Under the pieces are notes generated by a model. It was not told the DNA's origin. It was given only the letters and a program-made list of their open reading frames with translations, and made no database searches. Position numbers and translations under genes: made by a program. From Taudactylus pleione (Eukaryota; Chordata; Amphibia; Anura; Myobatrachidae), in NCBI GenBank assembly GCA_031769625.1, contig JAUIMM010000200.1, positions 52,722,001 to 52,786,000 of the forward strand: a stretch of 64,000 nt of DNA, read 5' to 3'. Shown piece after piece: positions 1 to 10,128 of the stretch; the stretch's first letter is position 1, and the number at the start of each line of letters is the position of its first letter.

Positions 1-303
1 AAATCACTCCCACTGACATCACTAGTGATGTCAGTGGGCCGGCTTCTGACGGGAGGCGTTCCCGTGGGAACGCCCCCGTCAGGGAGGCACGCCCCCGGCA
101 CGCCCACCAAAGGGGGCGTGCTGTCAATCAACATCGACAGCACGCCCCCTTTGATCAGACACAACGAGCGAAGGACTTTCCTTCGCTCGTCGCGTCTGGC
201 GCATGCGCACGACGGAGCTCCCTCCGTCGTGCGCATGCTCAGTGCACACCATCGACCCACTTGCGAGCGGACAGCCGCTTGCGAGTGGGTCTGAATCAGG
301 GCC
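1..303 (-). mobile_element. Hairpin-chain element, copy A (cut by window start)
   Basis: This is the reverse-oriented end of the hairpin-chain family seen complete at 8515-9063. Reading from the window edge it holds successive palindromes: the 30 bp GACATCACTAGTGATGTC-centred palindrome, the GGCGTTCCC/GGGAACGCC hairpin, the GGGGGCGTGCTGTC hairpin, the CGAGCGAAGG hairpin, the GCATGCGCACGACGGAG hairpin and the terminal GACCCACT hairpin. It ends in CTGAATCAGGGCC followed by TAA. The other end lies outside the window, so its target duplication cannot be tested. Open frames on both strands here are by-products of the palindromes. Confidence 0.9.
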
Positions 304-858
304 TAAGTTTCAAATTTCAATATACAGTACAGTATCTACCAAACTGCTTCCACTAAAGTGTCATGTCTGTTTCAATGTCTCATTTCAATAGTACTATGTG
401 TTATGCAGAAAACCACTGAGATAATGATTTAGCTGCCTGTTTGTTATCTGTAGGTTTAATGTTGAAGTGCTTAGCTGGTAGTTGTGGGCGGACGACCTAA
501 GAAGCAAGTTTGTAAACCACGGGGTTGACACAGTACATAATACCAGGTTTATTCAGCTAACTATGACGAGTTCAAATCTTTGTAAATATACACAAAAACC
601 ATTGTAATATAAAATTGCATCAAAAGCACCAGGTTGCTCTTATAAAATATTATTTTTACTAGTAAAATATTTTTTTTCCTGTACTTTGATAGAATTTCAG
701 ATATTTGGGGTTAAATCTTTTGTCTTTGCACTGCTGAGTATAAAAGAGTGCCTTTTCCAACTTCCGGAGGATGTATCAGACATAAATATATTGGCAGAAC
801 TGTAATATTTTCATCTCCTTAATAATCAAACGTAGAGAAAAGACATACTGTAAGTAAA
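304..858. other. AT-rich sequence without recognised features
   Basis: No coding signal, repeat structure or RNA gene was recognised here. Short poly-T and poly-A runs are the only notable features. Confidence 0.5.
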
Positions 859-1483
859 GCTGGGTACACACCTGAAAGATATATGATAGTTGTTCATACA
901 CACTGAACAAGAGTCACTGCCATCTAAAGATATATCTGGTGTGAGGACATTGGCAAATTAATCTTTTACTCCGTACACATTGGCAGATCGTCTTTGTGAA
1001 ATGTGCCAACTCTTCCTGTAATTTACATAGTGGGCTGGCCTATTGAAGATCATACAGGGAAAGGAAATGGGCCCTCTATTCTCCTGTTATCCTCTGCTGC
1101 TGTATCAGTATCTGTGTCATAGGACCCGATTCATTACGGGTCGCAACTGCGATTACGCAGATGGCCGATTGTTGCGTCGATTCACAGTTGTGCCAGGCTA
1201 GACAGCTTAACTGAACTGGGTGGGCATTTAAATTTGCCCGCCCAGGTGAGCTGTCAATCACCACCGGGTCCCTGCAGCATATGTGAATAAGCGATCGGCG
1301 GTTCACCCGTAAACACCAGCAGATGTCCGATATATCGCCCATCTGCTGTGCTGCACAGAAGATCGGATATGTCTGTGAACGACATCGTTCACAAACACAT
1401 CTGCTGTACACACAATGTGATGCACTATAGATATATCACATGTTCAGTGGAACAGGCTATATATCTATCAGTGTGTACCCAGC
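859..1483. mobile_element. MITE with GCTGGGTACACAC inverted termini
   Basis: The ends are inverted: GCTGGGTACACAC on the left and GTGTGTACCCAGC on the right. The right flank is TTAA and the left flank TAAA, so a TTAA target (piggyBac type) is possible but not proven. Inside are short hairpins such as the CATCTGCTG and TGAACGACATCGTTCA stems. The same family recurs at 51385-51733 and in fragments at 2607-2809 and near 22622. It has no coding capacity. Confidence 0.7.
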
Positions 1484-1540
1484 TTAAGGGAATAAAAGGA
1501 AACGATTAACGGAAAAAAAAAATACAATGTAAATAAAAAA

Positions 1541-1850
1541 ATGTATGTGTGCAGTATGTATGTGTGCAATGGGCATATGAGCAGTAAGTATAACTGCAGC
1601 ATGTATGTGGCAGAATGTATGGGTACAATGGGCATGCGTAGTATGTATGTGGGCAGTGGGCATGTGTGCATTATGTATGTGTACAGTGGGCATCTGTGCA
1701 GTACATATGTGGGCAGTACGTGTGCAGTATGTATATGTACAGTATGTATGTGGGCAGTATGTATGTGGGCAGTATGTATGTGGGCAGTGGGCATGTGTAC
1801 AATGGGCATGTGTGCAATATGTATGTGTGTGTGCAGTATGTATGTGTAGA
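1541..1850. repeat. Minisatellite of GTATGTGGGCA-type units
   Basis: Imperfect units of about 12-18 bp combining GTATGTGTGCA, GTATGTGGGCA and GGGCATGTG repeat across this stretch. Reading frames over it on both strands are low-complexity artefacts (YVCG/HTYC-type peptides). Confidence 0.85.
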
Positions 1851-2606
1851 GCCTGTGCACGTTCTGGCAGTGAGGGAGTTAATACTTTAACAGAGAGCAC
1901 TCACAGCTGTCAGGGTGTCACAGGGGAAGATATAAGGAAGCAGGGGGAAGTGTAGGAGCCAGTGGAAGCAATTAAAAGGCCCCAGCAGTAAAGATGAGCT
2001 CCAGGGATCAGCTAGGTTAGGGGTGGGCTGTGGGCAATTAGCACCCCCAAAGCTGTTGTACTAGCTAGGTGCACAGTGCGCAGTATGAGGGGCTGTCCTG
2101 TGCCTCACTGAATTCGGCAGGGGATGGACACACACTGGGGGGCAGCGGCGGACGCACAATGCCAGATTCTGCTCTGTGGTTATGGCAGAGACCTTCCGGC
2201 GGGGAGCGGGGGACAGGCACTGGTGGATGGACAGGCACAGTTGGACGGGTGGCACACTGTCAGAGCAGCCAGCCGGAGAAGCACACTCTGCGGCTGGCTT
2301 TTAGGGGCTGTCCTCCAGTGACAGCCTGACAGTCGCGGGAGGAGGCAAGTAACTTCCCCCACAAAGCACTGAAGCCACGCCTCTGCATGTCACCCTTCCG
2401 CTGGCCGGGGGTCACGCATAACCAACCCTCCCACATTCTTGGGTCCTCCTCCTGGCTGTGCAACTGCAAACTCACCTGTCAGAGGCACCAGTCCGGATGA
2501 TCCCAAGCTGACGCCGGCTGCAGTTCCCATGACGAGGACTCAGGAGTTGCTTTGCATAACCCGGCACATCATGGTAAGGCACTGAACGGCCAACCAATCG
2601 TGTGGT
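1851..2606. other. GC-richer intergenic sequence, unassigned
   Basis: A moderately GC-rich stretch with no frame that I recognise. It may be a decayed transposon, but I see no paired termini. Confidence 0.4.
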
Positions 2607-2809
2607 CAGCGGGTTGGCCATACACACAGCACGATGCCCAATATGTCTGCAGATATATTCTGAATCGGCTGTGCAGCACAGCCGACGCGATATGTCTGTG
2701 AACTACGTCATTCACAGACATATTGTCTGTACACACTGGCCACCAGCACAAGATATATTGGCCTATCAATTGATCGGCCAATATATCTGCCAGTGTGTAC
2801 CCACCATAA
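2607..2809. mobile_element. Short MITE related to the GTACACAC family
   Basis: The left edge carries GGCCATACACAC and the right edge GTGTGTACCCACC. Internal stems include GGCTGTGCAGCACAGCC and TGTGAACTACGTCATTCACA, which match stems in the 859-1483 and 51385-51733 elements. The ends are degraded and I could not identify a target duplication. Confidence 0.55.
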
Positions 2810-3174
2810 GAAATGAGGATCAGAGGTATTTACAGATGGGTATGAAAACAATGAAAACTAGAAGACAGGCATTAAAAAGGCAGCGGTAAAGATAAAAAGT
2901 AAAGGAAGATAAACAGTAGACATACAGTAGTGTAAGGACTAGTGTTCCTCCAGAGCATCAGCTTACCTATATTATAGACAGTTACAGACGACTGTGACAG
3001 TGATTTGTCCTGCACCTTTCCCTAACAGTGCAGTCAGAGCCTCCCCTGTCATACTTCCTTTCTTATCATACTCCCTGTCATGCTCCAAAGTTTAAATATT
3101 AAATCTGTGTTTTTATACATGTATGCCTCCCCAGCCATTGACCTCACCGCACGTCACTGGTCCCTAATAAGTTA
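2810..3174. other. Intergenic sequence, nothing recognised
   Basis: AT-rich flank of the Tc1-derived element. It ends in the TA dinucleotide used as that element's target site. Confidence 0.5.
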
Positions 3175-3580
3175 CAGTGGTTGCTAGAAAGTTTGTGAAC
3201 CTTTTAGAATTCTCAGATTTTTCTGAATTGCTTCTTAAATGTAACTTACATTTTTCAGATATTCATAGAAGTCATAAAAATACTAGATAAAGAGAACCCA
3301 ATAAATTAAATAATACACACACATACTTTTCATTCTTTTATTGAACAAATCATCCAATGTTCAATTTCTTTGTTGAGAAAAAATTCTGCAAAGCTCAACT
3401 TTTGGATGATTTGTTCAGTTAAGAGGATAACTATTGTCAATCAATTTGATGACAATCAGGTGTGAGAAAGAAACATAAACAGAAGTCTTCAGTACCAAAG
3501 TCTGTTTATAAAGTGTAATGGTTGAAGAAGAATTTCACATTTTGGAACGGTCAAGTCAAAGTTCAGGACTGAATCTAATA

Positions 3581-3750
3581 CAGTAGTTCTCAAACTCGGT
3601 CCTCAGCACCCCACACAGTTGTATTCATTACTCACTGATACATTTTAAAAGATCCACAGGTAGAGAAAAGTATTTTGCTTGTGATTCTGTGAGGAGACCT
3701 GGGAAACATGCACTGTCTGGGGTTATGAAGGCCGAGTTTCAGAACCTGTG
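3581..3750. mobile_element. hAT MITE with perfect 8 bp duplication
   Basis: A 170 bp element with inverted ends CAGTAGTTCTCAAACTC and GAGTTTCAGAACCTGTG. It is flanked by the identical 8-mer ATCTAATA at 3573-3580 and 3751-3758, the target-site length of hAT transposases. It interrupts the Tc1 remnant just after the SQSSGLNL codons. The same family recurs at 3889-4691 and 29838-30022. Confidence 0.93.
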
Positions 3751-3888
3751 ATCTAATAAGAAATGTAGTGACAGGACGTGAGACAGAGTGTAGATACAAG
3801 GAAGCCCATAAAAGATTTGAAGCAGTTCTGTAAGACGTAGTGAACCAAATTTCCTCCAAGCCAAGACAGATCAACAATTACCGTAAAC

Positions 3889-4691
3889 CACAGGTTCTCA
3901 AACTCGGGCCTCAGGACCCCATGTAGCATGTTTTCCAGGTCTCCTCACAGACTCACAAGTGAAATAATTAGATCCTCTTGTGGAACTATTAAATTGTGTC
4001 AGTGAGTAATAAATACACCTGTGCACCTGCTGGGTGACCTGGGAATGTGAATTGTGTGGGGTCCTGAGTACTGAGCGCCTGATTCAGAGCCGCTCGTAAG
4101 CGGCCGCTCGTTCGCTCTGAGCGATGTTCGCACAACTGTGCATGCGTATGGGTCGTAATACGTATGCGCAAACCAGTCATTGCGGTCGGAAATCGTGCGC
4201 TCGCAAAACAGCAAGGGGCTGCTAATGTGATTGACAGAATGTACCGTTTGTGGGTGGTAACAGGGGAAGGTGCTTGAAAACGGGGAAGTGGAGATCCGAA
4301 CACAGGCATGCCAAACGGTCAAAAGGGTGTTTAATGGGAGTGCATAATTAGTAAAGGAGCGTCATCGACCACGTCACTTGGTTGTCTTTTAGCCTGAACT
4401 ACTCGCAGTGATAGCGGTAAGAAAAATGTACCACAAGCACTGCGAGCAGTTCAGATGCCTTGCGATGTACCCGATTAATCTAATAAATACCGGAGATGAC
4501 GTGTGTTGCGAACGGCAAAGGGGCGTCTTTACAAAATAGCGAGCGCATTTTTCGTTCGCTCGCTCAGACATAGAGGCGTCAACAAACCGCAAAGAGCGAG
4601 CACTCAATTTAAATAGCCGGCCCCTTTTTTGGCACGACCGTCCACAAATAGCGTCCAGCTCTGAATCAGGCCCTGAGTTTGAGAACCTATG
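3889..4691. mobile_element. hAT MITE carrying a Harbinger-like insertion
   Basis: The ends CACAGGTTCTCAAAC and GTTTGAGAACCTATG are flanked by CCGTAAAC at 3881-3888 and 4692-4699, a perfect 8 bp duplication. Without the 599 bp insertion at 4075-4673 the element would be about 200 bp, like its relatives. It sits inside the Tc1 remnant. Confidence 0.93.
4075..4673 (+). mobile_element. 599 bp Harbinger-like element, copy 1
   Basis: The ends GCGCCTGATTCAGAGC and GCTCTGAATCAGGCCC are inverted and flanked by TGA (4072-4074, 4674-4676). It interrupts the hAT MITE at 3889-4691. Internal landmarks shared with copies at 4903, 7582 and 60131 include a GCATGCG/CGCATGC stem near the left end, a CTCGCAGTG/CACTGCGAG stem and a GACGTGTG segment. 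It has no coding capacity. The 3 bp duplication and ends suggest PIF/Harbinger, but no transposase is present to confirm this. Confidence 0.88.
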
Positions 4692-4902
4692 CCGTAAACA
4701 ATTACCAAAAAAGTTTGACTGAAATCATTGCTGCTCAAATGGGTCACAAATTACTGAATTCTATAGGTTCACATACTTTGTCAACCAAATAATTTAATGT
4801 ATCATTTTGATCAATAAATGGAAAAGTGTATCCTTTATAGAGATGTGCGCCGACCCTCGTGTTTTGGTTTTGGTTTTGAATCTCCCCTGGTTTTGGAACT
4901 GA

Positions 4903-5497
4903 GGGCCTGATTCAGAGCCGCTCGTAAGCGGCCGCTCGTTCGCTCCGAGCGATGTTCGCACAACTGCGCATGTGTACGGCTCGTAATACGCATGCGCGAA
5001 CCAGTCAGTGCAGTCGAAATTCATGTGCTCGCAAAATAGCGAATGCCTGCTAATTTGAGTGACAGGATGAGGCGTTTCTGGGTGGTAACTGGGGAAGGTG
5101 CTTGAAAACGGGGATTGGAGATCCGAACGCAGGCGTGCCAAAAGGTCAAAACGGGCGTTTTAAGGGTGTGCATACTTAACAAAGCGTCATCGACCACGTC
5201 ACTTGTTATTTCTTAGCCTGAACTGCTCGCATGATTGCGGTAGGAAAATCCAACCACAAGCACTGCGAGCAGTTCATACGCCTTTCGATGTACTCGATTA
5301 ATCAAATAAATAGCGGAGATGACGTAGGATGCGAGCGGCCAGGGGGCGTTTTTTCCAAAATAGCAAGCACATGTTTCGTTCGCTCGTTCAGACATAGAGG
5401 CGTCAACAGACCGCAAAGAGCGAGCGCTCTATTTAAATAGCCGGCCCCTTTTTCTGAACGACCGTTCGCAAATAGCGTCCGGCTCTGAATCAGGCCC
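4903..5497 (+). mobile_element. 599 bp Harbinger-like element, copy 2
   Basis: The ends GGGCCTGATTCAGAGC and GCTCTGAATCAGGCCC are flanked by TGA on both sides (4900-4902, 5498-5500). It is inserted in the left part of the hAT element at 4838-6985 and is colinear with copy 1, about 230 bp away. The two copies differ at scattered positions, so they are separate insertions rather than a recent tandem duplication. Confidence 0.9.
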
Positions 5498-5859
5498 TGA
5501 ATCTGGTTTTGGATTTTTTTCTTGGTGTTTTGTTTTCGTGTTTTGGTTTTGGATCTGGATTTTTTTCTTAAAAAACCACAACAGCTAAAAATCACATAAA
5601 ATGGGCCTGTTTTTGTTCCTGCAGTATAAGTAACCTCAATAACATTTATTTCCAGTAATTTCCAATCAATTTTGACGACCTCACAATATTATTTGCTTCA
5701 TCTAGTTAAGACCAAAAGGTTGCATCCAGCTAGCTGGCTGACTAAGCTAAGTGACACGGTGGGCGGCACTAACATGTGGCAGTTTAGTTTCTAATTTCCA
5801 ACATGGATACAGTGTGTTATACAGTGTGGGTTGGATACACCAATAGTGCACTTACTGTG

Positions 5860-6720
5860 ACAGCAGTGTAGGCAGAGTGGGGTTGCTGACAGTGTCCTCA
5901 GTACATGGAATGGCAGTGCTGCGGTACTGGCAGTGTCCTCAGTGAAGGATACCGGTGATGTCGGCAGTGCGGGGGTGCCAGCGGTGACTTTAGTGCAGGT
6001 TTGCTGGCTGTGTTGGCAGTTCAGGGGTGCCAGTGGTGTCTTAGTGCAGGTTTGCTGGCTGTGTCGGCAGTGCGGGGATGCCAGCAGTGTCTTAGTGCAG
6101 GTTTGCTGGATGTGTCGGCAGTGCGGGGTGCCAGCGGTGTCTTTAGTGCAGGTTTGTTGGCTGTGTCGGCAGTGCGGGGTTGCTGGCGGTGTCCTCAGTA
6201 CATAGAATGACAGTGCTGGCAATGTTCTCAGTGAAGGGTACCGGTGGTGTCGGCAAACCGGGGGTGCCAGCGGTGTCCTCATTGCAGGTTTGCTGACTGT
6301 GTCGGCAGTGCAGGGGTGTTCTCAATGCAAGGTGCTGGCGGTGTTGGCAGAGCGGGGGTGCCAGTGGTGTCCTCAGTGCAGGTTTGCTGACTGTGTCGGC
6401 AGTGCAGAGGTGTTCTCAATGCAAGGTGCCAGTGGTGTCGGCAGAGCGGGGGTGTCAGCGGTGTCCTCAGTGCAGGTTTGCTGACTGTGTCGGCAGTGCA
6501 GAGGTGCTGGTGGTGTCCTCACTGTGGGAGTGTCGGCAGTGCAGAGGTGCTGGTGGTGTCCTCACTGTGGGAGTGTCGGCAGTGTGGGGGTCACTGACGG
6601 TGTCCTCAGTACGTTGGGCAGCAGTGCAGGAGTGTCGGCAGCTGTGGTGTTGGCAGCGTGGAATGCTGCCAGTGGGGGTGCCGGCGGTGTTGACAGCGGG
6701 GGGTGCCGGCAGTGTCAGGC
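5860..6720. repeat. 51 bp minisatellite (GCAGGTTTGCTGGCTGTG units)
   Basis: Units of about 51 bp combine GCAGGTTTGCTG, TGTCGGCAGTGC and CCAGCGGTGTC. They are regular from about 5994 and more diverged towards 6700. Because 51 is divisible by three, long frames appear on both strands, but they encode only repetitive peptide and are not gene evidence. The array lies inside the hAT element at 4838-6985. Confidence 0.88.
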
Positions 6721-7124
6721 GGGCGCCATCTTTTTTTCCTCCTTTCTAGTGTTTTCAATGGGCTTAATGCTGATTGGCTGAGAGCCGTGACAGACGGCTC
6801 TCTCAGCCAATCAGCGTTAAGCCCGCTGAAAACAAAACCTCGCGACTCGACAGAGGGGTTGCAAGGTTTTGCTTCGGGTCAGGGATCCGGGGCAGGCAGG
6901 GAGATCCGAGTGTCGCTCGGATTGCCTCGGATCCCCGAAATTCGGGTGGGTCCGGTTCTCACAGAACCGGACCTGCTCATCTCTAATCCTTTAGTGTGTT
7001 ATTTGACTTATTTGATGGTGGTCTCTTATATATATATCTTTTAGATTATCTGAAATCTTTTATAGACACATTTATGCTGAAATTTTACAATTTTAAATGG
7101 CTCAAAAACATTGTATAACCATTG

Positions 7125-7581
7125 TACTTCTCTGCTATGATCGACACACACATTTATATTTCTTAATCCTTCTTGGGTGCGGAATGACTACTTATACTAG
7201 GGTTTTGAAATGTATTTGAGTAACAGGTGTTCAGAGATCCGATACAGAGATCCAGCCACTTTGTTTGTTCAAATATTAAAAGCTTTTAAAACAATGCATC
7301 TCCTTTGTTTCCTTTCCATATTACTTCACATGCACCACCAAGGCTGATGGCAGAATAGCCCTGAGCTGTTTGTCATATAGTACTTATATCTAATCTCTTT
7401 AGTTTAATTGTTCATTTATTGTGCTTATCATGCTTGCCAAGTAGAGTACATATTCATTAAATATCAAACCTTTTATGGTCATTACAAGTTATTCCTAAAT
7501 TAGCAAAACCTCCCCATTACTGAATATGCACAAGTGTCTGCACCATAGAAGAACATAAAAGACCGGTCCTGTCAGCATTAT
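7125..7581. other. Intergenic AT-rich sequence
   Basis: No coding or repeat signal was recognised. It ends at the TAT target site of the next element. Confidence 0.5.
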
Positions 7582-8180
7582 GGGCCTGATTCAGAGCCGT
7601 TCGCTATTTGTGGTCGTTCGTTCAAAAACAAGGGGTGGCTATTCAAATGATCCGTTCGCAAATTGCAGTCTGTTCCCACCTCTAAGTCTGAACGAGCGAG
7701 CAAAACATACGCTCGTTTTTTTTATAAAAACGCCCCCTGGCCGCACGCACCATACGTCATGTCCGCTATTTATTAGATTAATCGAGTACATCGTACAGCG
7801 TATGAACTGCTCGCTATTCTTGTGGTTGGTGTTTTCAACCGCTATTTTCCGAGCAGTTCTGAGTTAAAAAAAACCAAGTGACGTGGTCAATGACGCTGCT
7901 GTATTAATTATGCACTCCCTTAAAACGCCCGTTTTGACCTTTAAGCACGCCTGCGTTCGGATCTCCACTCCCCGTTTTCAAGCACCTTCCCCTGTTACCA
8001 CCCACATACGCCTCATTCTGTCACTCAAAATAGCAGGCCCTCGCTATATTGCGTACCAACGATTTTCGGCCGCACTGACTGGTTCGCGCATGCGTACTAA
8101 AAACCGTACGCATGCGCAGTTGTGCGAACATCGCTCGGAACGAGCGTACTGCCGCTAGCGAGTGGCTCTGAATGAGGGCC
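7582..8180 (-). mobile_element. 599 bp Harbinger-like element, copy 3 (reverse)
   Basis: The left end GGGCCTGATTCAGAGC and right end GCTCTGAATGAGGGCC are flanked by TAT (7579-7581, 8181-8183). It is the reverse complement of copies 1, 2 and 4, with the GCGCATGCGTAC stem near its right end and the GAACTGCTCGC hairpin in the middle. It has no coding capacity. Confidence 0.9.
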
Positions 8181-8514
8181 TATATCTACTTAAAGTATGC
8201 TTAGTGAGACTTTTTATGTGGTGCATTCTTTTGGCATTTTATTAATATTTCGTTCCTTTCATTATCTGAGATTTAACATAATTCTTGGTTAAAACTATAA
8301 AGAAATGTCTACTTTGTATTACCAATTGGCCTTTTAACTGTTCAGTAGATGTTCTGAAAGAGGTCAAATGTTGCCTCTTTTTAAATCTTAATAAAGAACA
8401 CCAAAATCCATCTGTACCTCGCCACTCCTCTCCATATTGGTCCTAATAAGCTTGTTCTCACACTTCCACCAAAAGATTAAGGTAGCACTTTGCACATTTG
8501 CCCAGTGACACTAT
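8181..8514. other. Intergenic sequence, nothing recognised
   Basis: AT-rich spacer between two Harbinger-like elements. No feature could be supported. Confidence 0.5.
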
Positions 8515-9063
8515 GGGCCTGATTCAGACCCACTCGCGAGCGGCTGTCCGCTCGCAAGTGGGTCGATGTTATGCACTGAGCATGCGCACGACGGAGGGAG
8601 CTCCGTCGTGCGCATGCGCCAGACGCGACGAGCGAAGGAAAGTCCTTCGCTCGTTGTGTCCGATCAAAGGGGGCGTGCTGTCAATGTTGATTGACAGCAC
8701 GCCCCCTTTGGTGGGCGTGCCGGGGGCGTGCCTCCCTGACGGGGGCGTTCCCACGGGAACGCCTCCCGTCAGAAGCCGGCCCACTGACATCACTAGTGAT
8801 GTCAGTGGGAGTGATTTTGGCTCTGATAGAGCCAAAATCACTCCGGAGCTTGCGGTTGAAAACCTCAACCGCAGGCTCCGGCTCGCAATTTCGATGGTCG
8901 CGATGGTCTCGACCATCGCGGCCATCACAAAGCACGCTCGTATAGCCTGTGGGTGGTGACCCACAGCTATACGAGCGTCCAGGAGGACGCTCCATGAAAA
9001 TGGAGCCCGGCCCTCATTCAGAGCGTGCGCTCTGCTCAGAGCGTACGGCTCTGAATGAGGGCC
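8515..9063 (+). mobile_element. Hairpin-chain element, copy B (complete)
   Basis: The 549 bp element begins GGGCCTGATTCAG, ends CTGAATGAGGGCC and is flanked by TAT (8512-8514, 9064-9066). Nearly the whole interior is a run of consecutive hairpins: GACCCACTCGCGAGCG, GCATGCGCACGACGGAG, CGAGCGAAGGA, GGGGGCGTGCTGTC, CTGACGGGGGCGTTCCC, CCCACTGACATCACT, AGTGATTTTGGCTC, TGCGGTTGA, GATGGTCGCGATGGTC, GCTCGTATAG and terminal CAGAGCG stems. GC content is far above that of the flanks. It carries no credible protein; frames on both strands mirror each other because of the palindromes. The 3 bp duplication fits PIF/Harbinger, which remains an inference. Confidence 0.93.
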
Positions 9064-9513
9064 TATAACCACTAGCATACAAATAGCAATACAACACAGC
9101 GTGTTCATATTCCTACATCGTAGAGTGACAGAAAAGTAATAAGAAACAAAGATGCTGATGCAAAGTAGAACACAAGTGATATAATACTTTGTAAAATGCA
9201 CTTCATGCAGGCTTGTCAAATATACTAATTCCACCACGCCCATCTCAATGTTTTCTTATGCAATAGGGATACAGGAAAATAGAATAAAAATACATCTATT
9301 ACAGTATCATGTTTCTTAAAAGTCACCTTCTTCGATAAGGAATGCTTTTACAAACAAATAAGTAAAAGAGCAGCTAAACATATATAGGAGATAATTATGG
9401 ACTTCTGTGCAGTCCTGTGTTAAATGCAAATACTGTAGCTCTCACTGAACTTTGTGAATATCTCATTATAACACAGGCACACCTATTTAGTTGCAAGTGG
9501 AGTTGGAATAGAA
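9064..9513. other. Intergenic sequence, nothing recognised
   Basis: AT-rich spacer with no supported feature. Its last 8 bases (GAATAGAA) are the target duplication of the next element. Confidence 0.5.
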
Positions 9514-9839
9514 CAGAGGCGTCACTGGGCTGGTGACACCTTGTGCGCAATCCATATTCCCCCTGCACAGTGGAGCCACGTGCACCCAAAAAGGGGGCGT
9601 GGCCTTGTGGGGAATCCCGATAGCATCCTAGCATCCCTGTAGATGCTGGGCTGCCCCCGGAGCCTAGTGCCTGCACTGTCGGCTCCTCCTTTGTGACAGG
9701 CAGAGGACTAGTGTGTAGCCAGGGTGCCTGGAGCACATGCGTACTACGGTGCCCCCCCCCTCAAGTGTTCCAGGGAGGAGGCAGGTCAATATGGGATTAA
9801 TGTAAAGTAAAAATAAAGATTAGGGGCAGCCACCTGTAG

Positions 9840-10056
9840 TGGTGCCCATATGCAGTGCCCCCTGTACCCCAGGAGAGGATCCCCTTATGCAGGCTCCAGT
9901 AGTGCCCCCTGTAGTGATCCCCCCTATGCAGTGTCCCTTATACAGTGCCCCCAGTAGTCCCCCCTGTGCAGTGCTCCTTGTGCCTCCAGTAGTAAGCCCC
10001 TTATAAAGTGCCCCCAGTAGTGGAACCCCCTTGCAGTGCCCCTTATATAGTGCTAT
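9840..10056. repeat. CCCCCAGTAGT minisatellite, left block
   Basis: Units of roughly 28-30 bp mix GCAGTGCCCC, CCAGTAGTG and TATATAGTGC. The array is cut by the inverted repeat that follows and resumes at 11140. Confidence 0.8.
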
Positions 10057-10128
10057 GGGAAAGATTTCTGGACTGTACAACTTGACTATATATATGATGG
10101 GAGGTGCACCTGATGAGACTAATTGCAG

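Larger units (their letters stand above)
3521..4765 (+). pseudogene. Tc1 transposase C-terminal remnant, split by two insertions
   Basis: Three pieces (3521-3580, 3759-3880, 4700-4765) align in order with the C-terminal end of Tc1 transposases. The first reads ILERSSQSSGLNL, a decayed form of the WPSQSPDLNP motif that precedes the catalytic glutamate. The second gives RKPIKDLKQFC and a KFPPS stretch. The third gives NNYQKSLTEIIAAQMGH, matching the family's NNYRKRL...IAAKGGH ending. Stops and two hAT insertions show it is dead. Confidence 0.75.
4838..6985. mobile_element. Non-autonomous hAT element with minisatellite
   Basis: The left end TAGAGATGTGCGCC and right end CTGCTCATCTCTA are inverted and flanked by ATCCTTTA at 4830-4837 and 6986-6993, a perfect 8 bp duplication. 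The interior holds GTTTTGGTTTTGG-type sequence, a Harbinger-like insertion (4903-5497), a 51 bp minisatellite, and a palindrome around 6760-6825 built on GCTGATTGGCTGAGAG. A 91 bp relative consisting of little more than the two ends lies at 20155-20245. Confidence 0.92.
3175..7124 (+). mobile_element. Tc1-derived element, host of five nested insertions
   Basis: The left end CAGTGGTTGCTAG sits after TA (3173-3174), and a degenerate inverted right end finishing in CATTG is followed by TA (7125-7126). Removing three hAT insertions and their duplications leaves about 805 bp. That is shorter than an autonomous Tc1 element (about 1.6 kb), so the ancestor was internally deleted. The remnant keeps the 3' part of a transposase frame (3521-3580, 3759-3880, 4700-4765). 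Rejoining across each 8 bp duplication gives continuous Tc1-like sequence, which supports the reconstruction. Confidence 0.85.

Noticed and set aside
859..1483. Firm piggyBac assignment from TTAA flanks
   Set aside because: Only one flank is an exact TTAA, and related copies do not show consistent TTAA on both sides.
1468..1900. Histidine/threonine/tyrosine-rich frames of 130-138 codons
   Set aside because: They are translations of the GTATGTGGGCA minisatellite.
5933..6749. Cysteine/valine-rich protein frames
   Set aside because: Direct product of the 51 bp minisatellite unit.
8569..9243. Minus-strand frame of 224 codons over copy B
   Set aside because: Equivalent frames occur on the opposite strand and in other copies because the DNA is palindromic. 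No domain is recognisable and the frame begins outside the element.
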